A stretch of 64,000 nucleotides of DNA. It comes from an uncultured Mollicutes bacterium. Lineage in GTDB: Bacteria; Bacillota_I; Bacilli_A; RFN20; CAG-826. The position numbers and the translations under genes were made by a program. The notes under the pieces are model-generated. The model was not told the origin of the DNA and made no database searches. It saw nothing but the letters and a program-made list of their open reading frames with translations. The stretch is taken from NCBI GenBank assembly GCA_900540395.1, contig UQFQ01000002.1:1-64000 (forward strand). The letters are read 5' to 3'. Below are positions 53,472 to 60,987 of the stretch, piece after piece. Within the stretch, counting starts at the first letter, position 1; each line of letters starts with the position of its first letter.

Positions 53472-53960
53472 TTATCTTCTTGCGCCGAGTTTTTCACTTA
53501 ATTCATAAACGCCTTTAGAATCAACAGCGAATAATTCAAATTCTTTAAGTAAATCAGCGGCAGTTTTTTCTTCTTCGGCTTGTTCGGTAATAAACCAATT
53601 TAAGAAATTAACTGAGCGATAATCTTTAGCTTCAATAGCGGCAGCATAGATATCGTTAATTAAAGATGTAACATATTTTTCATGGCTTAATTGAAGAGTA
53701 AGTGGTTCTTTGAAATCCTTAAAACTAGCTTTATAAGCTTCAATTGTTTCAAGAGCTACTTTTTCATCATTATCATGAAGATATTCCATGAATTTATCAG
53801 CATGTTCACTTTCTTCCTGAGCTTGTTTTTTAAACCAAGAAGCAAAACCATTTAATCCTTCTTCAGCATAATAATTAGCAATTGCTAGATATAAATAAGA
53901 AGAGTATAACTCTTTATTAACTTGATTAACCATCAACTCGGCAACTTTTTTATTTAACAT
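53472..53960 (-). CDS. ftnA: non-heme ferritin
   Basis: 162 residues, a full four-helix ferritin. QVNKELYSSYLYLAIANYYA carries the first Glu and Tyr of the ferroxidase centre; FKKQAQEESEHADKFMEYL gives E-x2-H; FITEQAEEEKTAADLL completes the metal site. It oxidises and stores iron. aaggagat precedes the ATG on the minus strand. A Fur-box-like site elsewhere in the window (57603) shows iron regulation is plausible in this organism. Confidence 0.95.
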   Translation of the reverse strand: MLNKKVAELMVNQVNKELYSSYLYLAIANYYAEEGLNGFASWFKKQAQEESEHADKFMEYLHDNDEKVALETIEAYKASFKDFKEPLTLQLSHEKYVTSLINDIYAAAIEAKDYRSVNFLNWFITEQAEEEKTAADLLKEFELFAVDSKGVYELSEKLGARR

Positions 53961-54493
53961 ATTTTTTTATCTCCTTTGTTATTTAATTCTTACATGTTTA
54001 TGAGTTAATTACCACTTACATGCATTTATATTTTAAAGTGAGTTAAAACATTAAAATTAATGGTAGAGAAATATATCTATTTAGTTAAAGAGTCTATCTT
54101 TAATATTTTTAACAAGGCTTTTTACAACTTCATCGAACAAATATGGACATTAAAGGGGGGAGAGTCCAATTTTGTCATAGTTTTGACTTGCTAATCACAA
54201 AACTGATGAAAGAGATAATTAAATATCTTATTTGTAAAAAGCCCTTAAACAATGGCAAATATCTGCTTGTATGTCGAGAATTTATTCGCATTTAATCGTA
54301 AAAAAATAAATTTGTTATTATTGATCAGTTGTGGTTTTAAAACCTTATATTAGTTATGACTTTATTTATGTTTTGTTAGATAAGTATAGCGAATTTTGAC
54401 ATAGATGTGCTGACAAGAATTATTTTTTAAACATAGATAAAACATGCATTTTTAAGTATAATTAAATTACTTTAAGAAAGTTGGTGTTTTGCG
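53961..54493. other. intergenic stretch with imperfect terminal inverted repeats
   Basis: About 530 bases without a gene. aaggctttttacaa (54114-54127) and ttgtaaaaagccctt (54232-54246) are inverted copies (one extra C) bounding 133 bases, like a small non-autonomous element or a very long hairpin. No target duplication is obvious. Confidence 0.4.
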
Positions 54494-54853
54494 GTGAAAT
54501 TTCAAGAAACAGAGTCTGTCGAACTAAAGAGAATTTTAAACAAAGACTTTGCAAAAGAAGTTGTTGCTTTTTTAAACACGCGTAATGGAACTATTTATAT
54601 CGGTGTAGATGATAAAGGAAACGTTATTGGTGTTGATAACGTTGACAAGACAATGAGAGAAGTAAGGCAAATTATTAGAGACCAAATTCTCCCATCAACA
54701 GAGGGATTGTGCGAAATTGAATCATTTTTTGAGAATGAAAAGATAATAATCATTATTAAAATTAAAAAAGGCTCAAAACTTTATTACATAAAAAAGAGGG
54801 AAGGAGCGCTACAGGTTGCTTTTATCGTGATGGAACGTCTTCTGTTCCAATGA
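54494..54853 (+). CDS. Schlafen AlbA_2-domain gene, 5' part before a frameshift
   Basis: The first 100 residues are an AlbA_2 domain (QETESVELKRILN, KEVVAFLNTRNGTIYIGVDD, KGNVIGVDN). After SKLYYIKK the frame leaves the family at the A run 54790-54795 (six As; seven would restore frame to KEGRSATGCFYRDGTSS and VPMSEEEI). It ends at 54853 with unrelated residues. Start codon GTG 54494. Confidence 0.75.
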   Translation: MKFQETESVELKRILNKDFAKEVVAFLNTRNGTIYIGVDDKGNVIGVDNVDKTMREVRQIIRDQILPSTEGLCEIESFFENEKIIIIIKIKKGSKLYYIKKREGALQVAFIVMERLLFQ

Positions 54854-55929
54854 GTGAAGAGGAAATTGAAAGACAATTTATGTCTTCTTTAAGCTATAAG
54901 CGCGTTTTATTAAGTGAAATTCCAGTTAATAAAAATGATTTAAAATTTGACACATTAAGAGATAAATTGCGTTCTAACGATGTTCATATTAATGATAGAA
55001 CTTTTTTGAGCAACTTTAATCTTGTTACAAAAGATGGGAATTTCAATTTATTAGCAGAACTTTTATCCGACGAAAACAGAGTTTCTATAGCTGTTTGCGT
55101 TTTTAAAGGCAAAGATAAGACTGAATATCTTATGAGAAATGAATATGGTAATAAGTCTCTTATTCAATCTTATATAGATGTAATAAATTACTGCGAAGCA
55201 ATTAATCCGACATATATTGATGTTAGTTCAAGACCTCGAAAAGAAAAAAGAATGTTTGATAATAAAGCATTTGAAGAAGCACGGATTAACGCTTGCGTGC
55301 ATAATTTATGGGAATCTCATATTTCCCCTCAAATTTATATTTTTGAAGATCGTATGGAAATCGAATCTCAGGGAGGTCTTCCTTATGGTCTTTCCAAGGA
55401 TGAATTTTTATCTGGTATTTCTAAACCGGTTAATCCTGATTTAATGGATATTTTTAAATCTTGCCGAATTGTCGAACGTTCTGGACATGGTGTACCTGAA
55501 GTTGTGAAAGTGTATGGTGAAAGTGCCTATAAATTTTCCGCAAATACAATTACTGTTGTTATACCTTTCGACAAAAAAGGTTTTAAAAAAGATGCTACGA
55601 TAAAAAAGAATGCAAATGGCACTGTAAATGGCACTGTAAATGACACTGTAAATGACACTGTAAATGGCACTGTAAATGACACTGTAAATGGCACTGTAAA
55701 TGAGTTCGAATTATCTAAGTCAGAACAATTAATATTAAATATAATTTCTCTTGATGGAAAGGTTACGCGTAATAATATATGCAAGCAAACCAATTTATCT
55801 CTCCGTACAGTTGCAAGAGTGCTTAACTCACTTAAAAGTAAGAAAGTAATTTATAGAGTTGGTTCAGATAAAAACGGTCAATGGAAAATTGTTGAATATA
55901 AAAAGGACGATAATCAAAAGAATAACTAA
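54850..55929 (+). CDS. Schlafen AlbA_2-domain gene, 3' part after the frameshift
   Basis: The continuation begins in frame before ATG 54850 and encodes MSEEEIERQFMSSLSYKRVL, the central domain, the GHKL-like ATPase part (FEEARINACVHNLWE, RMEIESQGGLPYG, VERSGHGVPEV), then a GTVN/DTVN repeat linker and a C-terminal winged helix (KVTRNNICKQTNLSLRTVAR). It is a paralogue of the gene at 8556. The ATG at 54850 is only a chance restart. The whole gene would be about 478 residues with one A restored. Confidence 0.8.
   Translation: MSEEEIERQFMSSLSYKRVLLSEIPVNKNDLKFDTLRDKLRSNDVHINDRTFLSNFNLVTKDGNFNLLAELLSDENRVSIAVCVFKGKDKTEYLMRNEYGNKSLIQSYIDVINYCEAINPTYIDVSSRPRKEKRMFDNKAFEEARINACVHNLWESHISPQIYIFEDRMEIESQGGLPYGLSKDEFLSGISKPVNPDLMDIFKSCRIVERSGHGVPEVVKVYGESAYKFSANTITVVIPFDKKGFKKDATIKKNANGTVNGTVNDTVNDTVNGTVNDTVNGTVNEFELSKSEQLILNIISLDGKVTRNNICKQTNLSLRTVARVLNSLKSKKVIYRVGSDKNGQWKIVEYKKDDNQKNN
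55618..55701 (+). repeat. seven 12-bp tandem repeats coding [GD]TVN
   Basis: Seven copies of ggcactgtaaat or gacactgtaaat encode a Gly/Asp-Thr-Val-Asn linker at the same place (before the winged helix) as the VGDK repeats of the paralogue. Confidence 0.95.
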
Positions 55930-56237
55930 AATGTATGCTATATAAATGAGTATGGATACGTGATTGTGACTACAAATCACGCTTAATGTTATACCAATAC
56001 TTTTTAAATAACTTTAACCTCATTGCTTATCAAGAGACATAAAACTTTCTAGTATTATACACAATGCTCAATATTTAATTTGAAATTAAAATGTTTAGGT
56101 TTTGCATTGTTTTTACTTAAATACAAACGTTATATTTGAGATTTTTTATCTACAATATTCCCACAAAATCCTTCTATAACGACATTGAATTTGCGTCCTG
56201 AGTTGCTAAAATATTACCAGTTTAGGAGAAAACAACA
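55930..56237. other. intergenic stretch
   Basis: About 300 AT-rich bases. A weak stem cgtgatt/aatcacg near 55961-55982 follows the Schlafen-type gene; otherwise nothing is seen. Confidence 0.5.
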
Positions 56238-56855
56238 ATGACTGAATTTGAGAAAATGAGTATTGGAAAAATCTATGATCCAAACGTTGAAGATTTATAT
56301 AAAGTTAGAAATAAAGCTCATCATCTTGTTCAAGAATATAACAATACTTTTGAAGAAGAGACTGAAAAAAGAGAAAAAATATTAAATGAATTAATGCCAA
56401 ATCGAAAAGAAGGAACTTATTTACAAGGGCCAATATTTTTTGACTATGGTTTAAATATTACAGCTGGTAAAAACTTTTACGCTAATTTTAACTTTACTTG
56501 TTTAGATTGTGCAAAAGTTACAATAGGTGACAATGTTTTTTTAGGACCAAATGTTTCAATTCTTACTCCAATGCATCCTTTTATGTATGAAGAAAGAAAT
56601 CCTTATATTAGAAAAGATGGCGTACAAACTGATCAAGAATACGCTAAACCTATTACAATTGGTAGCAATACTTGGATTTGTGGCAATGTCACCATAGTTG
56701 GTGGAGTAACAATTGGTGAAGGATGTGTTATCGGAGCAGGTAGCGTTGTCACTAGAAATATTCCACCTCATTCCTTAGCTTGTGGTAATCCTTGTAGAGT
56801 TATTAGAGAAATTAACGAAAAAGATTCAATTAAATACAAGAAAGAGTTGTTTTGA
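56238..56855 (+). CDS. maa: maltose/galactoside-type O-acetyltransferase
   Basis: 205 residues. An N-terminal helical cap (FEKMSIGKIYDPNVEDLYKV) leads into a left-handed beta-helix with repeated hexapeptides (ITAGKNFYANFNFTCLDCAK, VTIGDNVFLGPNVSI, ITIGSNTWICGNVTIVGG). The catalytic His is in LTPMHPF. This is the LacA/Maa group that uses acetyl-CoA to acetylate sugars. taggagaaaacaaca supports the start. It is monocistronic; the symbol is by family. Confidence 0.88.
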   Translation: MTEFEKMSIGKIYDPNVEDLYKVRNKAHHLVQEYNNTFEEETEKREKILNELMPNRKEGTYLQGPIFFDYGLNITAGKNFYANFNFTCLDCAKVTIGDNVFLGPNVSILTPMHPFMYEERNPYIRKDGVQTDQEYAKPITIGSNTWICGNVTIVGGVTIGEGCVIGAGSVVTRNIPPHSLACGNPCRVIREINEKDSIKYKKELF

Positions 56856-56949
56856 GTTTTAGATTGAAATTTTTAACTGAAATTAATTTGTTTCTACTAT
56901 TTTAGCTTTCTGCAGTTCTATCTCAATTGTTTTAAATTTACTCGACTTG

Positions 56950-57047
56950 AAAAAACCTAACTTTTTGCAAATATCGACATTTTAAAAACCTAAGTTTTTG
57001 CAAATATCAGCACTTTGAAAACCTAAGTTTTTGCAAATGGCAATTTT
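56950..57047. repeat. three tandem repeats at 33-bp period
   Basis: acctaa starts at 56955, 56988 and 57021, each in a unit like aaaacctaagtttttgcaaa followed by a variable part (tatcgacatttt, tatcagcactttg, tggcaatttt). Iteron-like direct repeats in a gene-free stretch (56856-57311), similar in style to the ATPase-associated arrays although no ATPase gene is adjacent. Confidence 0.85.
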
Positions 57048-57311
57048 AAAATACGATTGTTATCGATTTTTTTACAGTTGTGGCCTTAAAAAACAAGATA
57101 ATAGCATTGTTTTAATTAATGGTCAGAAATATGGCAACATATTTCTAAAAATTTTACATAAATTTTGATATTGAAAATATCAAATTTAAAGCTTCACTAA
57201 AAGTTGATTTACTAATTGCTGTAATGCCAATATTTACCTTCATTATGCTATTTAGTTGCCAAAAAGACAAAGTAGGTTAATAGTAAAGGTAGTAAGAAAA
57301 AGGAGATAATT

Positions 57312-57470
57312 ATGCCAAATACTTATGAAGGAACATTTTCTGTTAATGGTATCAGAACAACAGAAAGAGTCGTTGCTAATGATCAAACAAGTGCTAAAAA
57401 ATTAATGGAGATGAGATATCCAGGTGCAAAGATTTCGTGGCACAAGCTTCCAAATAAAGTTAAAGATTAG
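57312..57470 (+). CDS. small protein of 52 residues
   Basis: aaaaggagataatt directly before ATG 57312 makes translation convincing. The sequence (YEGTFSVNGIRTTERVVAND, AKKLMEMRYPGAKISWHKLP) looks like a compact beta-beta-alpha-beta fold similar to small single-domain proteins in Firmicutes genomes and mobile elements. I do not know its function. Confidence 0.75.
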   Translation: MPNTYEGTFSVNGIRTTERVVANDQTSAKKLMEMRYPGAKISWHKLPNKVKD

Positions 57471-57602
57471 TTTTTGTTTGAAAAGTAAATAACGCCTTTT
57501 CTGAAAACTTTCATTTAGAGTGTAAAATTTTGATTAATCCATATATTTTTACGTTTAAACTTTAAAAGTTTAATGAAAACTTTTAGCGTCTTATTTTGTT
57601 AT

Positions 57603-57617
57603 TGAGAATCATTATCA
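57603..57617. promoter_or_regulatory. Fur-box-like operator
   Basis: TGAGAATCATTATCA matches the 7-1-7 Fur consensus TGATAATNATTATCA at all but one defined position. It lies about 130 bases upstream of the sigma factor start, in or near its promoter. Confidence 0.55.
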
Positions 57618-57723
57618 AATGTGCATGTGCAATAAAAATTATCGATTTCCTTTATTTTTTGCTCATTTCGTGCTAAAAATTAATAAAATGTGTGCAAGAA
57701 TTAGGGGAGGAGAGTTATTACTG

Positions 57724-57739
57724 TGACACATAAGTGTCA
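57724..57739 (+). promoter_or_regulatory. palindrome at the sigma factor start with a six-codon frame
   Basis: tgacac-ataa-gtgtca is a perfect hairpin next to the strong ribosome binding site aggggaggag (57702-57711). The nearest start after that site is GTG 57723, which encodes only six residues (MTHKCH) ending at TGA 57741-57743. The sigma factor frame starts with GTG 57734 inside the palindrome. Confidence 0.4.
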
Positions 57740-58477
57740 TTGATTTTTATTAACCCATTAATTAATATTGATATGGTGTTTGGGACTTATAAAATTAAAA
57801 AGCAAGAATATATTGAAAAGATTGAAGATATGTTCAATCTTCAAAATGATAGAATTAAATTTCAAGACTCCTTGATTTTAAATTCTGAACATTTTGAAAA
57901 TGTCAGTAGTGGAGATTCCACTTATTTGACAATGGATAATAATATTGTTGATATATTCAAGTCTTTAAAAGATGGCAGTGAAAAAGCTTTTAATCTTTTT
58001 TATTTTAAGACTTATAAAAGTGTTTACTATAAATTACTTTCCTATGTTAAAAATCCTGATTTTGCGAACGACCTTTCTCAAGAAGTATATATTGAGTTTT
58101 ATCGAAATGCAAAACGAGTAAGAGAAGATAAATCATGTTTAACTTTTCTTTTCACTATTGCTCGTAATATTGCTTTAAACTACATCAAGACTAAAAAAGA
58201 AGACTTAGAATATGATGATGGTTTAAATTATGCAAGTGATACCAAAGAGCAAAAGATTGACGTTAATATTATATTTGCCGTCTTGTTAAATGAAATTAAA
58301 GTCAAAGAAGAAGATTGCGATATCCTTTTACTTCATATCGTTCAAGGATATGCGTTTAACGAGATTGCTGCAATGTATAATGCAAATTTGAATACCATTA
58401 TCACTAAATACAATCGTATAATTAAGAAACTTCAAAATTACTTTGCTGAGAAAGGAGGTTCTTTAGATGCAATTTAA
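57734..58477 (+). CDS. ECF-type RNA polymerase sigma factor
   Basis: Up to 247 residues. Region 2 begins near residue 65 (DIFKSLKDGSEKAFNLFYFK, DFANDLSQEVYIEFYRNA, TFLFTIARNIALNYIK). Region 4 is near 180-240 (CDILLLHIVQGYAFNEIAAM, NTIITKYNRIIKKL). The start is uncertain: GTG 57734 is placed 20 bases from the ribosome binding site; ATG 57773 or ATG 57932 would give a more typical length of about 180 residues. The next gene overlaps it by 11 bases and encodes the likely anti-sigma factor. Confidence 0.85.
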   Translation: MSLIFINPLINIDMVFGTYKIKKQEYIEKIEDMFNLQNDRIKFQDSLILNSEHFENVSSGDSTYLTMDNNIVDIFKSLKDGSEKAFNLFYFKTYKSVYYKLLSYVKNPDFANDLSQEVYIEFYRNAKRVREDKSCLTFLFTIARNIALNYIKTKKEDLEYDDGLNYASDTKEQKIDVNIIFAVLLNEIKVKEEDCDILLLHIVQGYAFNEIAAMYNANLNTIITKYNRIIKKLQNYFAEKGGSLDAI

Positions 58478-60290
58478 TGAAAATAAATTTAAAGAAGAAC
58501 TCCTTTCTAATCCAAAAATTGAAAATAGATACGATAACATTAAAGAAGAAATTGAAAAACGTCATATAGTGATGCTTGAAAGTAAGCCATCTCTTTTAGA
58601 TCGCTTACTTGATTTTACATCAACTAGAGCCTTTAAATATTCTTTAGCAACTTGCGGGGCAGTTGTTCTTGTGGCTGGTGTAGCTTTAGGAATATTATTA
58701 CCTCAACTAGGAGGTGAACCTGATTTACCTGATGTAAAAAAACCTCCTATATTTCTTGGCGTTAGTTTAAAAGAAGTACCAAGTGAAGAAGTAAATTCAC
58801 TTAACCATATTCATCTTGCTGAAGAGTTAGATTCAACTTCTGAAAGTGATGCAACCCTTGATAAAGATACTGATATCATTTTAGATTTAGCATTTGAAAA
58901 TCCTGATGAGTTTGAAATTAATTCTTTCACCGTTAGTGAAAAAGAAGGCGGAAGTGTAACTTATACAACCGCGAATTATTTAGAAGGTTCATCTTCAACA
59001 CATATTTATGTAAAAGTTGGAAAAATGCAAGACGTTACCTTAAATTATGAAGTTGGAAATATTACTTATCTTGATGAAGGAGTTTCTAAACCAGTTATGA
59101 TAAAAGGTGAAACAAGCTTAACTCTTTCACCAAGTTCAGATCCAACTCCACCTCCAGTTGAAGAACATGAGTATACTTTTACTTTTGAAAATAGTGAAAT
59201 ATATACTGATTCTGCAAGCTTTTCTTTTAAAATTGAAGATAATTATGACATGCTTGTTAACATGAGAGCAGTATTATATCGTAATGATACTGTTGTTGAA
59301 TCACAAAGTATTAATAAAGAAAATGAAATAAGTATCTCTTTTGATAACCTCTTATATAACAGCGAATATCATCTTGAAATTATTTCTGATGTTGTAGATA
59401 ACGGGGAAGTAAAAGAAGAAGAAAAAATCTTTACTCATGATTTTTCAACAAGTAAATATTTTGATGAAATAAGCATTACTCCTAGCTTTATTAGTGCTGA
59501 TATTTCTGTAGTTAATAAAGCTCAAAATGTTTCAGTTGATTCAATTAGGTTATTAAGTGTAGTGGATGAATTAATTAAAGATGTAACGACACAAGAAAGT
59601 GAATTTAACATTTCTGATTTATTAGCAAATACAACTTATAAAGTTGAATTTACTTTTTCAGTAAGTGGTGAGCACGCATATAAAACCACTCAAACATTTA
59701 CTACCTTAAAATATACAGTTCCTACTTTAACAATTGATTTTGCTAATGTTACTGGGGCTACAGTTGATTTTCGCTATACGATTAATGATCCTGATGATAT
59801 AGCAACCTTCTCTCGAATTGAACTATATAGAGAAGGAGAACTTTATCGTAGTTCTCAAACTGAGACTGAGATATTTACTAATTTAACCGCTTCATCTAAC
59901 TACGAACTTAGAGTCATTTATACTTATGATCTCCATGAAGGTGATGGCAGTGTTGAATTAGTCGCGACAGATACTTTTGAAACTGAATCAATTAGTTTAT
60001 CTATTAAAGAAGTTACTAGTAATGGTACAGCTAATGCTAATACGAGTATTCCAATACGTGTAACTATTAATAATATTAGTTTGGTGACAATTAAAGGATT
60101 TATTATTGATGGCAAACAATATGATGCCACTAAAGAAGGGGTTGGTGAAACTTACTTTGTTAGTTTAGATCCTATAGCAACAACTGGCATACATGAATAT
60201 AGTTTGACAGCATGTGTCTATGAAGCAGGCGGCGTAAGTGATACTTACACTTTTAATGCACCTACAACCTTTGAGATACAAATTGTTTAG
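58467..60290 (+). CDS. membrane anti-sigma factor-like protein with fibronectin-like ectodomain
   Basis: 607 residues. A short cytoplasmic part (1-65) that could bind the sigma factor precedes one membrane helix (YSLATCGAVVLVAGVALGIL, about 74-95) and a large outside region. Residues about 230-520 hold three or four repeats of fibronectin type III-like sequence (EYTFTFENSEIYTDSASFSF, LLYNSEYHLEIISD, LLANTTYKVEFTFSV, LTASSNYELRVIYTY). ATG overlaps the sigma gene; aaaggaggt precedes it. A sensor of surface ligands or wall state linked to a dedicated sigma factor is the likely role. Confidence 0.75.
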   Translation: MQFNENKFKEELLSNPKIENRYDNIKEEIEKRHIVMLESKPSLLDRLLDFTSTRAFKYSLATCGAVVLVAGVALGILLPQLGGEPDLPDVKKPPIFLGVSLKEVPSEEVNSLNHIHLAEELDSTSESDATLDKDTDIILDLAFENPDEFEINSFTVSEKEGGSVTYTTANYLEGSSSTHIYVKVGKMQDVTLNYEVGNITYLDEGVSKPVMIKGETSLTLSPSSDPTPPPVEEHEYTFTFENSEIYTDSASFSFKIEDNYDMLVNMRAVLYRNDTVVESQSINKENEISISFDNLLYNSEYHLEIISDVVDNGEVKEEEKIFTHDFSTSKYFDEISITPSFISADISVVNKAQNVSVDSIRLLSVVDELIKDVTTQESEFNISDLLANTTYKVEFTFSVSGEHAYKTTQTFTTLKYTVPTLTIDFANVTGATVDFRYTINDPDDIATFSRIELYREGELYRSSQTETEIFTNLTASSNYELRVIYTYDLHEGDGSVELVATDTFETESISLSIKEVTSNGTANANTSIPIRVTINNISLVTIKGFIIDGKQYDATKEGVGETYFVSLDPIATTGIHEYSLTACVYEAGGVSDTYTFNAPTTFEIQIV

Positions 60291-60416
60291 TTTCAAAAAA
60301 TACCATTTATATCATTTTTTTGAACATTTTTGAGTAAAAAATGATTTCGAAAAAAGTTTTTTAAAAATTTTGAAATAATGTGAAATATTTTACACCCTTA
60401 AGTTGTCTTTATAGGT

Positions 60417-60638
60417 ATGAAGACAAATATTGCAGTTTTAACCATCTTCAAGATGGTAATTAAGAAAGAAAGATTTAATACTAATGACCTTGTAAAGATA
60501 ACAGGATGCTCTAAGAGAACTTGTTTTCGTTACATCAAAGACATTAAGGAGTTCATTAAGGAAAATACTCGTTTTGAGTTAAAATACTCAGCTCGAATTA
60601 AAAGTTTTGTCCTTGTTGAAGCTAGACAAAAACACTAG
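60417..60638 (+). CDS. small helix-turn-helix protein
   Basis: 73 residues. FNTNDLVKITGCSKRTCFRY then IKDIKEF is a winged or DeoR/HTH_11-like recognition helix, with a short C-terminal strand part. It stands between the sigma/anti-sigma pair and the large lipoprotein gene and could regulate either. No ribosome binding site is visible; a TTTATA element close to the ATG allows a leaderless message. Confidence 0.6.
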   Translation: MKTNIAVLTIFKMVIKKERFNTNDLVKITGCSKRTCFRYIKDIKEFIKENTRFELKYSARIKSFVLVEARQKH

Positions 60639-60987
60639 TTATTAAATAATTCTTTTATCTACTTAAAGAAATAATCTCTGAAGGGGTTACATCTTTAATT
60701 TAGTTTGACTTATTAAGTTTAAGCCAATTTTAGTGTGAACAAATTATAACGGTTATAGCTATACCTATCTTATTGGGAGTGTTATTTTATTTAGATAACT
60801 GTTACTTTTTTGCGAAGTTTATAAATATTAAAATTAACGATAATTATCATATTTTTGACATTTTTGTGTACTAAGATTTACTTATACCTTTCTTTTTATT
60901 AATATAGTGTTAGTAAATAAATTTTAAGGACAATTCTTTTTTATTTTTAACAAAAAACAATATATTGAATTGTCAATGAGGAAGGTT
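60639..60987. other. intergenic stretch before the large lipoprotein
   Basis: It contains palindrome gataattatc (60839-60848), TTGACA at 60855-60860 without a clear -10 partner at 17 bases, and aggaaggt before the next start. No gene is seen. Confidence 0.5.

Noticed and set aside
60839..60848. gataattatc as a second Fur box.
   Set aside because: It is a 10-base palindrome without the 7-1-7 layout; such AT palindromes arise by chance in this sequence.
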